Shown here piece by piece: positions 52,634-61,872 of a stretch of 64,000 bases of DNA. Positions within the stretch are counted from its first letter, which is position 1; every line of letters begins with the position of its first letter. The DNA is taken from assembly GCA_023415055.1 (NCBI GenBank), contig JAEZLZ010000024.1:1-64000 (forward strand). The letters are read 5' to 3'. This stretch comes from Bacillota bacterium (GTDB taxonomy: Bacteria; Bacillota; Clostridia; Lachnospirales; Lachnospiraceae). The position numbers were made by a program, and so were the translations under genes. Under the pieces are notes generated by a model. That model was not told the origin of the DNA, searched no databases, and was given only the letters and a program-made list of their open reading frames with translations.

Positions 52634-54190
52634 ATGGATAATTTGCAAATTCTTATCGTTATGTGTATCTATATGGCGATCGTAATCGGTATTGGTTTAT
52701 TCTTTGCAAAACGGGCAAATGAAAGCTCGGATAATTATTTCCTGGGGGGACGCTCTCTGGGCCCATGGATCGCAGCAATGAGCGCAGAAGCCTCCGACAT
52801 GAGTGGTTGGTTGCTCATGGGACTTCCGGGTGTGGCTTATTTTTATGGCTTCAGCGATGCAGCCTGGACCGCGATCGGTTTATTGGCGGGAACTTACATC
52901 AACTGGCGTGTGGTGGCAAAGAGATTACATGCTTATTCAATTATTGCAAATGACTCAATTACGATACCTGACTTTTTCAGCTATCGTTTTAAGGAAAAAT
53001 CTAAGATCATCATGACCATAGCGGCCTTATTCATTATGGTATTCTTTACTGTATATGCATCCAGCTGCTTTGTCAGTGTTGGTAAGCTGTTTACCACCCT
53101 GTTTGGAATCCCCTACCAGTATATGATGATTGCAGGTGCTGTTTTTGTAATCATTTATACCTTCCTGGGAGGATTCTTGGCAGAGAGTACCTCGGACTTC
53201 ATGCAGGCGATTGTTATGATTGTTGCATTAATTGTCATTCTGGTAACCGGTGTGGTATATGCCGGCGGGCCGGTAGCTGTTTGGGATAATCTGAAGAATG
53301 TACCGGGCTTTTTAGATTTCTTTGGGATCGCTACACCACAGATAAAGGACGGGGTGCAGCAATTATCAGAAAGCGGTGCACCGTTATTTGGTAAAGCAGG
53401 TGCTTACGGCTTTTTAACGATTATATCAACCTTATCCTGGGGTCTCGGATATTTTGGTATGCCCCAGGTTCTGCTTCGTTTCATGGCGATCCGTTCCCAT
53501 CGTGAGATCACCAAATCAAGACGTATCGCTACCGTATGGTGTGCAATTTCCTTGATTGCTGCAGTATTTATTGGCATCATCGGTCGCGCAGCCTTTCCGG
53601 CGGAGTATCTGACTGCCGGGGATGCGGAGAAAATATTTATAACGATGTCCACCAATTTGCTTCCGACCGTGCTTGCCGGGCTTGCCATGGCAGGAATTTT
53701 GGCGGCTACGATCAGCTCCTCTGATTCGTACCTGCTGATTGCTTCCTCCTCTATATCAAAGAACATTTATCAGGGCTTATTTAAGAAGAATGCAACTGAT
53801 AAGCAGGTTATGAGAATATCCAGAATCGTCTTATTAGCCATCGCGCTGGTCGGTATCTTGATTGCACTTGATAAGGACAGCATCATATTTACCGTGGTTG
53901 CCTTTGCGTGGGCCGGTTTTGGTGCCACCTTCGGTCCGATCATGCTGTTCTCACTGTTTTGGAAAAGGACCACTAGAGAAGGCGCGATTGGCGGTATGCT
54001 TGCCGGGGGTCTGATGGTATTTTTCTGGAAGTATGTGATGAGACCCATGGGTGGTGTATGGAATATCTATGAGCTGCTTCCGGCCTTTCTTTTCTCCTGC
54101 ATCGTCATTGTCGTCGTGTCCTTGCTATCGAAGGAACCGAGCGCCGATTTACAGGAGGAATTTGATCGAGCAAAGGTTTACCAGGATTAA
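52634..54190 (+). CDS. putP: sodium/proline symporter
   Basis: A 518-residue SSS-family membrane transporter with about 13 helices that takes up proline with Na+. FLGGRSLGPWIAAMSAEASDMSG is the N-terminal PutP signature, with sodium-binding residues around it; IPDFFSYRF and ATISSSDSYLLIASSSISKN are further family motifs. GGGAGG lies 7 bases before ATG 52634; the open frame begins earlier, within the promoter. No proline catabolic genes are adjacent, so it serves uptake for growth or osmoprotection. Confidence 0.93.
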   Translation: MDNLQILIVMCIYMAIVIGIGLFFAKRANESSDNYFLGGRSLGPWIAAMSAEASDMSGWLLMGLPGVAYFYGFSDAAWTAIGLLAGTYINWRVVAKRLHAYSIIANDSITIPDFFSYRFKEKSKIIMTIAALFIMVFFTVYASSCFVSVGKLFTTLFGIPYQYMMIAGAVFVIIYTFLGGFLAESTSDFMQAIVMIVALIVILVTGVVYAGGPVAVWDNLKNVPGFLDFFGIATPQIKDGVQQLSESGAPLFGKAGAYGFLTIISTLSWGLGYFGMPQVLLRFMAIRSHREITKSRRIATVWCAISLIAAVFIGIIGRAAFPAEYLTAGDAEKIFITMSTNLLPTVLAGLAMAGILAATISSSDSYLLIASSSISKNIYQGLFKKNATDKQVMRISRIVLLAIALVGILIALDKDSIIFTVVAFAWAGFGATFGPIMLFSLFWKRTTREGAIGGMLAGGLMVFFWKYVMRPMGGVWNIYELLPAFLFSCIVIVVVSLLSKEPSADLQEEFDRAKVYQD

Positions 54191-54214
54191 CTCCTGCACT
54201 AAGACAAGAATATC

Positions 54215-54267
54215 ATCCCCTCCTGCCGCATATGATGTGCTAAAGGGTATTCTAGTAAGGAGGGGAT
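54215..54267 (+). promoter_or_regulatory. hairpin predicted to sequester a ribosome site
   Basis: ATCCCCTCCT (54215-54224) is a perfect 10-base complement of AGGAGGGGAT (54258-54267), which contains the ribosome site of the next gene. Folding would hide it, so translation would need the stem to be opened. Confidence 0.65.
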
Positions 54268-54271
54268 CTGT

Positions 54272-54955
54272 TTGACAGAGGGATATCGGGTCCTGGTCAG
54301 AGAGAAGCTTTTACAGCAGGACATGTATTATAAAAATACGGATATCATGCGGTATACGATTAAATATCCTAAATTTATTTCGGATACGTTTCAGACGCTG
54401 CTGAATAAGCTAAATTCATTATATAGAACAAAGGCAGTAATGTATGAAAGATCAAACGTGATGAATTTATACCAGATGGCAATGGTTGAGTATGAGTATT
54501 CTGTTGCGAATCAATTTCCCATTCGTCAATTTGAAGCCTTCGTAGATTATGTAGTAACTTACAATCAGAATTGTATGATCAGCCTGTACTTCGACCAATA
54601 CGAATATGCCGGAGGTGCCCACGGATTAACGGTACGCTATGCCGACACCTGGAACTTGACAAAGAGCAGACGTATGGAATTAGGCGACTTTTTTATACAT
54701 CGCAGCAACTATAAGGAATACATTATCCAGACGATTAATCAACAGATTAAGGAAGAGATAGAGAAGAAGGATGCAATGTATTTTGAAGATTATGAGAAGT
54801 TGGTTCGGGAGAATTTTAAGGCGAATAATTTTTACTTAAGCAAGGAAGGACTTGTAATATTCTTTCAGCAATATGATATTGCTCCTTATGCAGCAGGCTT
54901 ACCCACCTTTGTTATTCCTTATGGACCGGGCGGGGCGATACCGCCAAAGTGTTAG
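54272..54955 (+). CDS. DUF4163/DUF3298 domain protein
   Basis: A 227-residue protein with no clear signal peptide. About 35-105 match DUF4163; YAGGAHGLT and the following strands match the DUF3298 (RsiV-like) domain, which in RsiV binds lysozyme. The PPTFVIPYG ending is also typical. It starts at TTG 54272, 4 bases after a 10-base ribosome site. Its N-terminus seems to lack a membrane segment, so an RsiV-type anti-sigma role is not supported. It sits downstream of putP. Confidence 0.82.
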   Translation: MTEGYRVLVREKLLQQDMYYKNTDIMRYTIKYPKFISDTFQTLLNKLNSLYRTKAVMYERSNVMNLYQMAMVEYEYSVANQFPIRQFEAFVDYVVTYNQNCMISLYFDQYEYAGGAHGLTVRYADTWNLTKSRRMELGDFFIHRSNYKEYIIQTINQQIKEEIEKKDAMYFEDYEKLVRENFKANNFYLSKEGLVIFFQQYDIAPYAAGLPTFVIPYGPGGAIPPKC

Positions 54956-54975
54956 AGGCAGAATGACTAAGTAAG

Positions 54976-55053
54976 AAAAAGGATCTTCTTTATCTCACCA
55001 TAAGACATCGCAATAGCGATTGACCTATGGTGGGATGATGGAAGATCCTTTTT
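54976..55053. terminator. nested terminator between convergent genes
   Basis: AAAAAGGATCTTC (54976-54988) pairs with GAAGATCCTTTTT (55041-55053), and CTCACCATA with TATGGTGGGA inside. It serves the DUF3298 gene and the convergent TrkH gene. Confidence 0.85.
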
Positions 55054-55091
55054 CTATGAGTTTAGGCCATTTTATCTTGGTTGGAACAGGA

Positions 55092-56525
55092 TTATACCTT
55101 CCAGTTCTTGGGATTGAATAATAAAAGCATAGGAAATACCTCCAAACGGCCGCAAAGCATATCAAACATCATAACAAATTTTGAGAATGCAGAAAACTTT
55201 CCAAAGTTACCGATGGGGCCAACCACCTCGAGACCGGGACCAACATTATTTAAGGTTGCGGCAACTGCAGTAAAACTGGTAGTGAAATCAAAATCATCCA
55301 GGCTGACACACAGGACCGAGGTAATAAATATCAAAATATAAGATACGAAGAATACATTGATGGAACGCATGGTCTCGTGTTCTATTATTTTACCGTCAAA
55401 CTTCAAGACTTTAATACTTCTTTTATGTATCAGATAAGACATCTCTTTACGTATTGTTTTAAATAGAATTAATATACGGGAGACCTTAAGACCTCCACCG
55501 GTACTGCCGGCGCAGGCACCGATAAACATAAGCCATACCAGAATCATTTTTGAGAAGGTAGGCCACTGATTAAAATCTACCGTAGCATATCCGGTCGTCG
55601 TTATAATGGAAGACACTTGAAAAGCAGCATGGTGTATGGATGGTAGAAAATTCTTAAGCCCACCCAGATTCAAAGCAATGAGACCTATGGCTGTTATTAC
55701 AATGAGGAAATACGCCCTTAACTCCTCACTTTTGATGGCTGCTCTGAATTTTTTAAATAAAATCAGGTAATAGATATTGAAATTAACCCCAAATAAAAAC
55801 ATGAATATTGTTGTAACATTCTGCTGATATGGTGTATAGTCCGCCAGACTGGAGTTCTTAATAGCAAAACCACCGGTACCGGCAGATCCGAAGGATATGG
55901 TCAAGGAATCAAACAATGGCATACCACCGAGATACAGCAGAAGAATCTGAATTATGGTCATAACCAGATAGATCAGGTAAAGAAGAGAAGCGGAAGTTCT
56001 CATTCTTGGAACGAATTTCTCGACAGCCGGTCCCGGACTTTCCGCACGCATGATATGCATGGTCTCACCACCTGCCATTGGCATGATAGCTAGAATGAAT
56101 ACAAGAATACCCATTCCTCCGATCCAATGAGTAAAACTTCTCCAGAACAGCATACAATAGGAGAGCGCCTCTACATCGGATAAGATACTGGAACCTGTCG
56201 TGGTGAAACCAGAGATGACCTCAAACAGTGCATCAATATAGCTGGGGATCTCGCCGCTGATAAAGAAGGGCAGGGCCCCCATAATACTGAGAACAATCCA
56301 TCCTAAAGCGACACTGATAAAACCTTCCTTAGCGAAAAAAATATGACTTTTTGGCTTTTTTATAACAAAGGGGAGACCAATTACCAGACAGATCAGCATC
56401 GCAATTAAAAAGGAATATCCGCTCTTTTCCTGATATATTACTGCGACAATAACAGGCAGAGCCATGAACAATGCTTCTATTGTAAGTATCCATCCGATGA
56501 CATGCAAAATAATAGATTTATTCAT
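55092..56525 (-). CDS. trkH: TrkH-type potassium uptake membrane protein
   Basis: A 477-residue K+ channel-like transporter subunit with four M1-P-M2 repeats. Filter-like loops read TTTGSSILSDV, SAGTGGFAIKNSS, ITTTGYATVDF and NNVGPGLEVVG. It pairs with TrkA, whose gene lies 12 bases upstream. GAGGAGAAA lies before ATG 56525. TrkAH takes up potassium for osmotic balance. Confidence 0.95.
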   Translation of the reverse strand: MNKSIILHVIGWILTIEALFMALPVIVAVIYQEKSGYSFLIAMLICLVIGLPFVIKKPKSHIFFAKEGFISVALGWIVLSIMGALPFFISGEIPSYIDALFEVISGFTTTGSSILSDVEALSYCMLFWRSFTHWIGGMGILVFILAIMPMAGGETMHIMRAESPGPAVEKFVPRMRTSASLLYLIYLVMTIIQILLLYLGGMPLFDSLTISFGSAGTGGFAIKNSSLADYTPYQQNVTTIFMFLFGVNFNIYYLILFKKFRAAIKSEELRAYFLIVITAIGLIALNLGGLKNFLPSIHHAAFQVSSIITTTGYATVDFNQWPTFSKMILVWLMFIGACAGSTGGGLKVSRILILFKTIRKEMSYLIHKRSIKVLKFDGKIIEHETMRSINVFFVSYILIFITSVLCVSLDDFDFTTSFTAVAATLNNVGPGLEVVGPIGNFGKFSAFSKFVMMFDMLCGRLEVFPMLLLFNPKNWKV

Positions 56526-56537
56526 TTGATTTCTCCT

Positions 56538-57893
56538 CTATTCAAAAACTTCCCGCAAATCATCCAGTCCGAAGGAAGTGGTAACTATGATAACAGTATC
56601 ATCAACCTGGATCGTGGCTCTGCCATCCGGAATTATGATTTTACCCTTACGATTGATACAGCCTACAAGAGTATTATCTTTCGTATTTAGCTGCTCGAGA
56701 GGAATCCCGACGTAGGAATCATTATTCTTGACTCTGAATTCCATCGCCTCGACCTTGTCTCCAACCAACTTATATAATGTCTCCACGTTACTACCCAAGG
56801 AATTCTGTTTTGCTCTGACATATTGAACGATACTATCCGCTGTTAACAGCTTCGGGTTCAATATAACACCGAGATTCATATCCCGGATAATATCATCAAA
56901 GGTTAAACGGGTTATCTTTGTGAAGATTTTTGCTTTGCATCTTTTCTGAGCATAAAGAGAAAGAAGGATATTCTCTTCATCCAGATTAGTCAATGAGGCA
57001 AAGGCATCCGTAGTATCGATTCCTTCTTCAATCAGTACATTATTATCGGAGCCGTTTGCATGAATGATCAAACAGCCCGGTAATTGAGCGCTTAGCTCCT
57101 CGCATCGTTCTTTGTTTTGCTCAATAATTTTTACCTTCACATCGGTACCTTCGAGCCTTTTCCCGATGTAGCTGGCAATCATACCCCCACCTACGATCAT
57201 AATATCCTTGATGTGGGAAGGGGGCAGGCCGATCTTCGTGAAGAATTCCGGCGTGCTTCTTGACAGAGAGATGATGGAGATCTTATCAAAGGACTGCAGT
57301 ACAAAATCACCGGAGGGGATAAAAATATCACTTCCGCGTTCTATAGCACAGACCAATACCTTACAATGAGTTGCAGCAGGGATGTTCTTTATCTGCATAT
57401 TATGAAGAATAGAGTTTACCGGAATTTGACATTTTAACAATTCTACCTTTCCCTTAGCAAAGGTTTCTATTTTAATTGCAGAAGGCAGACGGATTAATCT
57501 TGCCATCTCCATAGCGGATTCTAACTCTGGATTGATTGTCATGGATATACCGAGATCTTCTTTGATAAAATCTATTTCCTCATTGTACTGAGGATTACGT
57601 ACCCGGGCGATCGTATGGCATCGGCCTGCCTTCTTGGCAATCAGACAGCATAGCATATTTAACTCGTCCGAATTTGTTACGGCAATCACAATATCAGTAG
57701 TGCCAATTCCAGCCTCTTGTAACACATGGTAGCTTGCTCCGTTTCCGACGACACCCATAACATCGAGGGTGTCAATTACATTATGAATCGCAGATACCTT
57801 GTTATCAATCACGACGATATCATGTCCCTCATGATCCAGCTGTTCCGCTAAGGCAGCACCTACCTTACCGCAGCCGATAATAAGTATTCTCAT
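56538..57893 (-). CDS. trkA: TrkA potassium channel gating protein
   Basis: A 451-residue cytoplasmic protein with two RCK_N-RCK_C halves. The first nucleotide loop is IIGCGKVGAALAEQLDHEGH and the second IVGGGMIASYIGKRLEG. It binds ATP/NAD to gate TrkH. AAAGGAG lies about 14 bases before ATG 57893, which is far for a ribosome site. It heads the trkA-trkH operon. Confidence 0.95.
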   Translation of the reverse strand: MRILIIGCGKVGAALAEQLDHEGHDIVVIDNKVSAIHNVIDTLDVMGVVGNGASYHVLQEAGIGTTDIVIAVTNSDELNMLCCLIAKKAGRCHTIARVRNPQYNEEIDFIKEDLGISMTINPELESAMEMARLIRLPSAIKIETFAKGKVELLKCQIPVNSILHNMQIKNIPAATHCKVLVCAIERGSDIFIPSGDFVLQSFDKISIISLSRSTPEFFTKIGLPPSHIKDIMIVGGGMIASYIGKRLEGTDVKVKIIEQNKERCEELSAQLPGCLIIHANGSDNNVLIEEGIDTTDAFASLTNLDEENILLSLYAQKRCKAKIFTKITRLTFDDIIRDMNLGVILNPKLLTADSIVQYVRAKQNSLGSNVETLYKLVGDKVEAMEFRVKNNDSYVGIPLEQLNTKDNTLVGCINRKGKIIIPDGRATIQVDDTVIIVTTSFGLDDLREVFE

Positions 57894-57974
57894 GGTTTTA
57901 TATAATACTCCTTTGCATTATAGAATATATCCATTATAACACAAATAAAATAAAAGGCTACCTAATATAAAAAA

Positions 57975-58014
57975 ACGGCACCTGTCAATCCTTTGGGGAT
58001 CAACAGGTGCTGTT
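57975..58014 (-). terminator. terminator of the small Asn/Ser-rich gene
   Basis: AACGGCACCTGT and ACAGGTGCTGTT pair around CAATCC-TTTG-GGGATC, and a T run follows on the minus strand. It also separates this gene from trkA transcription. Confidence 0.8.
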
Positions 58015-58050
58015 ACTGCATATACGCCTTAACCGAACGTATTCTTAAGT

Positions 58051-58212
58051 TTATGCGCCTCCGGGACCACTTCGTGCAGGACGGTTGTCCGGCATTTGAG
58101 TATTGGTATCCTTCATGGAGCCGCCGGACTTATTATTGCTGGTATTGCTGGCAGTGTCTTTGCTTGAATTGGAAGTGCTGTTTTTGTAATTGTTATTCTT
58201 GTTCTTTGCCAT
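58051..58212 (-). CDS. small Asn/Ser/Lys-rich protein, SASP-like
   Basis: A 53-residue hydrophilic protein (MAKNKNNNYKNSTSNSS at the start, PARSGPGGA at the end), without hydrophobic segments. AAAGGAGATAGCT lies before ATG 58212, a strong ribosome site, so it is real. The composition resembles small acid-soluble spore proteins and the 40557 gene product. The upstream ORF extension to 58272 lacks a site. A terminator follows. Confidence 0.65.
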   Translation of the reverse strand: MAKNKNNNYKNSTSNSSKDTASNTSNNKSGGSMKDTNTQMPDNRPARSGPGGA

Positions 58213-58290
58213 AGCTATCTCCTTTCTAGATTTTTCAACTATATTATTGCTAGAAAGGAAATTTTTATACATAGGAAATAGAAGTTTTTA

Positions 58291-59391
58291 CTATTGTGCT
58301 AAAGTAATGCTTCCCATGGATAAGGGCTTCAGGGCAGCCTGGTTCACTTTATACTTATGCTTTGCAAGAATCTCATCATAAACCTTATCAAAACCTTCGC
58401 TCTCCGCTGCTGTGATGGCATCCTTCACGGCCTTATCATAGCTTTCAGAAGAATCATTATTTATCATCTTAACTACATAATATCCGTTCTCGGTCTCATA
58501 GATATCTAAGATGTCACCATCTGCCATCGCCATAATCTTAGCCTCGAAGGTATCATCAAAGGTAGTATCGGATTTGATGAAATTGTCCGCGGTATAGGAT
58601 ACCAGCTTTTCATCCTCAGGAAGAAGCTTGGACCAATCTTCAGTAGTCTTTGCCTTTTCGTAGTAGCTGGTGATTGCATCCTTGGCAGCAGCTTTCTCAT
58701 CCTCCGTCTTATCGATGGACTTACCTTCCGCATCTGTCGTTTTCTTGGAAGCGAACAGATACTGAATGTCGTACTGTCTATATTCTTCACGGGAGACACC
58801 GGCGGTAATACCCGCATCATCAATATCCAGTGCTTCAATCTTATCCTTACGATAACGCTCTACCAAAGCAGCTTTGCCGAGGACCTTGGCGAGACTATCT
58901 TTGGTGAAATGTCCTTTTCTAATGGTTCCCTCAGTCAGGTTTGCCATTAAATTGTTTGCATTTTCCTCCATTTTGGTTTTCTCTTCGTCGGTCAGAGAAT
59001 AGCCATCTTTTACAGCCTCGTTATAGAGCACCTCGGTATAGACAGCAGTATCGATTGCCTCCTGCTTTGCCATATCACGAACTGTCTTGCCGCTCTCATC
59101 CGCGGACATATCCCAATAAGTACCGTTACCGCCGAACATCTGATCATAATAGCTATACTGATATTCCACTGTGTAGAAATAATACGATAAATCTCTGAGA
59201 CTATAATTCTTTCCATCCACCTTTAACAGTGTACTTGTGTAAAACTGATCGAAAATTAAGGCCCCGACAAGTATAAATACAAATACGGCTGATGCGATGC
59301 TCAATACCTTTGCACTGACAATTCTTTCTTTGGTTTTGTCATGTACTCCGGCGTCTACTTCAACTTTTTTGATCCTTTTTGATTTGTTCAC
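58291..59391 (-). CDS. membrane-anchored peptidyl-prolyl isomerase (PrsA/SurA-like foldase)
   Basis: A 366-residue protein with one N-terminal helix (about 27-47, VLSIASAVFVFILVGALIFDQF). The SurA-like chaperone region covers about 75-200. A parvulin-like domain follows at about 205-340 (FEAKIMAMADGDILDIYETENGYYVVK). It would fold exported proteins outside the membrane. There is no lipobox, so it is held by its helix. The gene is monocistronic on the minus strand. Confidence 0.82.
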   Translation of the reverse strand: MNKSKRIKKVEVDAGVHDKTKERIVSAKVLSIASAVFVFILVGALIFDQFYTSTLLKVDGKNYSLRDLSYYFYTVEYQYSYYDQMFGGNGTYWDMSADESGKTVRDMAKQEAIDTAVYTEVLYNEAVKDGYSLTDEEKTKMEENANNLMANLTEGTIRKGHFTKDSLAKVLGKAALVERYRKDKIEALDIDDAGITAGVSREEYRQYDIQYLFASKKTTDAEGKSIDKTEDEKAAAKDAITSYYEKAKTTEDWSKLLPEDEKLVSYTADNFIKSDTTFDDTFEAKIMAMADGDILDIYETENGYYVVKMINNDSSESYDKAVKDAITAAESEGFDKVYDEILAKHKYKVNQAALKPLSMGSITLAQ

Positions 59392-59532
59392 CTTTTGCTA
59401 CCTCCATAGTATTCTCATGAAGATAATTTTATACGATTTGCGGGATAAGTCAATACAAAAGCCAATAGTTCACAAAATATTACGAGATAATCCTTTTGCT
59501 TTAATAATGTCAGTGATTATTGTGTTCCTTCA

Positions 59533-59560
59533 TTGAAATCTTGTAAATATATGTTATAAT
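59533..59560 (+). promoter_or_regulatory. sigma-A-type promoter of the MoxR operon
   Basis: TTGAAA (59533-59538) and TATAAT (59555-59560) lie 16 bases apart, 65 bases before the MoxR start. Confidence 0.8.
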
Positions 59561-59625
59561 TAACGAGATATTACCACATTACTGAAAATAAAAGCAAAGT
59601 ATGCACTGGATTGGGAGGAGTAAAT

Positions 59626-60579
59626 ATGGCCCCTTATAATGGAAAAACAATACAAATTATGGATGAGGTAAATAAGGTTGTAATCGGAAAACGCATGATT
59701 ATAGAGAAGGTTCTTACTGCTATTTTGGCTAAGGGTCATATTCTTTTAGAGGATTTTCCGGGTGTAGGAAAGACCACTTTAGCACTGGCATTCTCGAAAG
59801 CGATGGCTTTGGAACACCATCGTCTGCAATTTACTCCGGACGTGCTTCCCACGGATGTAGTCGGCTTCCACCTGCTGAATAAGGAGGGGGATGGCTATCA
59901 GTATAAGCCGGGAGCAATTATGTGCAATTTATTTCTTGCCGATGAGATTAATCGAACCTCCTCAAAGACTCAGTCTGCTCTGCTTGAGGTAATGGAGGAG
60001 GGAAAAGTAACGGTGGACAGTGTTACCAGAGAGGTTCCCAAACCCTTTGTAGTTATGGCAACCCAGAATCCCATCGGATCCATCGGAACCCAGATGCTTC
60101 CGGAATCCCAACTGGATCGCTTTATGATTCGCCTTTCGATGGGATATCCGGATAAGGAAAGTGAGATCGGTATCCTGAAGGAACGCCAGAATACCAATCC
60201 ACTTGAGAAGGTAGTCAAGGTAGTAGAGAAGGAAGACATAATAACGATGCAGAATCTGGTGGAGGAGGTATTCATTCACGATTCTATTTATGAATATATT
60301 ACATTGCTGGTAGCCCAGACCAGAGAAAACCCTCTTATTGAGCTTGGCGTAAGCCCGCGAGGATCCCTTGCAATTATGAACATGGTGAAAGCGTTGGCCT
60401 TTCTAAATCGAAGAGATTATGTCATTCCCGCGGATGTTCAGGCAGTATTTAAAGATGTATCCGCTCACCGTATGATATTGAAACCGAAGGCACGTGTCAA
60501 TAATGTAACCGTGGACAACCTGTTGGAGGATATTCTGCGAATCGTCAAAGCCCCCAGGATCATCACGAAGGATGCATAA
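59626..60579 (+). CDS. MoxR-family AAA+ ATPase
   Basis: A 317-residue ATPase. DFPGVGKTTLALAFSK is the Walker A, LFLADEINRTSSK the Walker B, and ATQNPIGSIGTQ and LPESQLDRFM are sensor/arginine-finger regions. MoxR proteins act as chaperones that load or activate a partner with a DUF58 or VWA domain. ATG 59626 follows GGGAGGAG; a TTG 15 bases upstream would be an extension. The DUF58 gene lies 60 bases downstream in the same operon. Confidence 0.94.
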   Translation: MAPYNGKTIQIMDEVNKVVIGKRMIIEKVLTAILAKGHILLEDFPGVGKTTLALAFSKAMALEHHRLQFTPDVLPTDVVGFHLLNKEGDGYQYKPGAIMCNLFLADEINRTSSKTQSALLEVMEEGKVTVDSVTREVPKPFVVMATQNPIGSIGTQMLPESQLDRFMIRLSMGYPDKESEIGILKERQNTNPLEKVVKVVEKEDIITMQNLVEEVFIHDSIYEYITLLVAQTRENPLIELGVSPRGSLAIMNMVKALAFLNRRDYVIPADVQAVFKDVSAHRMILKPKARVNNVTVDNLLEDILRIVKAPRIITKDA

Positions 60580-60639
60580 ATAAATACACTACGGTGAAGC
60601 AAACAGCAATTTTCCCAGTAGAAAGGCCTCGGTGATAAC

Positions 60640-61857
60640 ATGCTTCGCAATATAATAAAATATTTGATCGCTCTGGCAGCAGTCGGATTATTGTCAATCT
60701 TATATAACACTTATTATATGGGGATTATTTTTCTCTCAATGGCAGCGATTCCCTTTCTTATGTTTGCACTGTTGAGCTATCTTTACGGAAAGCTTAAGAT
60801 CGAACTGGTATCCGTAATCCATGTGGCTAAGAAGGGGGAGGTAGTTCCTATCTCAATTTGGCTGGATAATCCGACGATTTTTCCGGTATCACATATTAAG
60901 GTGTCTTTAAATTATAAGAATGCATTTTCAGACATGCGCTATAAGAAAAATTTTATGGTCTGCGTCGACGCAAAGACGAAGACCTCCTTTCTCTGCAATC
61001 TTTATTCGGAATATGCCGGTAATCTGGAGGTAACCTTAAATTACATTCGAATCTATGATTATCTAAAGCTTTTCTCAATGAAAAAAAGAAAGAAGTCTCA
61101 GCTTACGGTTGCTGTCCTTCCGGTTTATTATGAATTGGAGCAGCAGCAATTTATCAGTCTTCATTCGAAACTGGTGGAAAGTGATTATTATTCAGCATAT
61201 AAGAGCGGGGATGACCCCTCGGAAGTGTTTGCCATCCGGGAATATCGGGAAGGTGACAGACAGCAGAGAATTCACTGGAAACTGAGCAGAAAACTGGATC
61301 AGCTGATGATCAAGGAATTCAGTGAACCCTTGAATTGCTCCATCCTTCTGTTTGTTGATATATATACACCGGAGGAGCTTAATCGAATGCTGTTTATGGA
61401 TTCTATTTTAGAATGTGCTTTGTCCCTGTCCTATATTTTTCTTCTGTCCGGTCAAATGCATTATTTTACCTGGTATGATGATAAGCAAGGTTCCTGCACA
61501 AGAATTAGAATCACACAGGAAAAGGATCTTTTTGAGGCAGTGGATGGTTTGCTGCATGTGCTGCCCTATTCCTCCCGTACAGATGCACTGGCGGCCTATG
61601 AAGCGCAGCATCCCAAGGAGCAATATTCAAACTTAATCTTTATTACCGGTGAGCAGCCAAGAAAACGGACGGAGAGCATATCCTTAATAAAGGCTGTGAG
61701 CAAACAGATTATCTATCTTGCCGAAATTGATACCCAGCCCGGAACGAAGTATCTTCCGAACGAGGTAATCAGGCGCTTCACGGATGCTGAAGTATCCTTA
61801 GCTTCGGTGGATACCCATCACGTCCGCCGTGATTTGGAGCAGCTAAGAATGGATTAG
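60640..61857 (+). CDS. DUF58 membrane protein
   Basis: A 405-residue protein with two N-terminal helices (about 7-48) followed by a beta-sandwich and a DUF58 domain (about 190-270) with REYREGDRQQRIHWKLSRKL and its VWA-like fold. MoxR and DUF58 genes occur next to transglutaminase genes in many bacteria and probably form one membrane complex. GGTGATAAC lies before ATG 60640. It ends 15 bases before the next gene. Confidence 0.93.
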   Translation: MLRNIIKYLIALAAVGLLSILYNTYYMGIIFLSMAAIPFLMFALLSYLYGKLKIELVSVIHVAKKGEVVPISIWLDNPTIFPVSHIKVSLNYKNAFSDMRYKKNFMVCVDAKTKTSFLCNLYSEYAGNLEVTLNYIRIYDYLKLFSMKKRKKSQLTVAVLPVYYELEQQQFISLHSKLVESDYYSAYKSGDDPSEVFAIREYREGDRQQRIHWKLSRKLDQLMIKEFSEPLNCSILLFVDIYTPEELNRMLFMDSILECALSLSYIFLLSGQMHYFTWYDDKQGSCTRIRITQEKDLFEAVDGLLHVLPYSSRTDALAAYEAQHPKEQYSNLIFITGEQPRKRTESISLIKAVSKQIIYLAEIDTQPGTKYLPNEVIRRFTDAEVSLASVDTHHVRRDLEQLRMD

Positions 61858-61872
61858 AAAGGTAGGGAGTAT

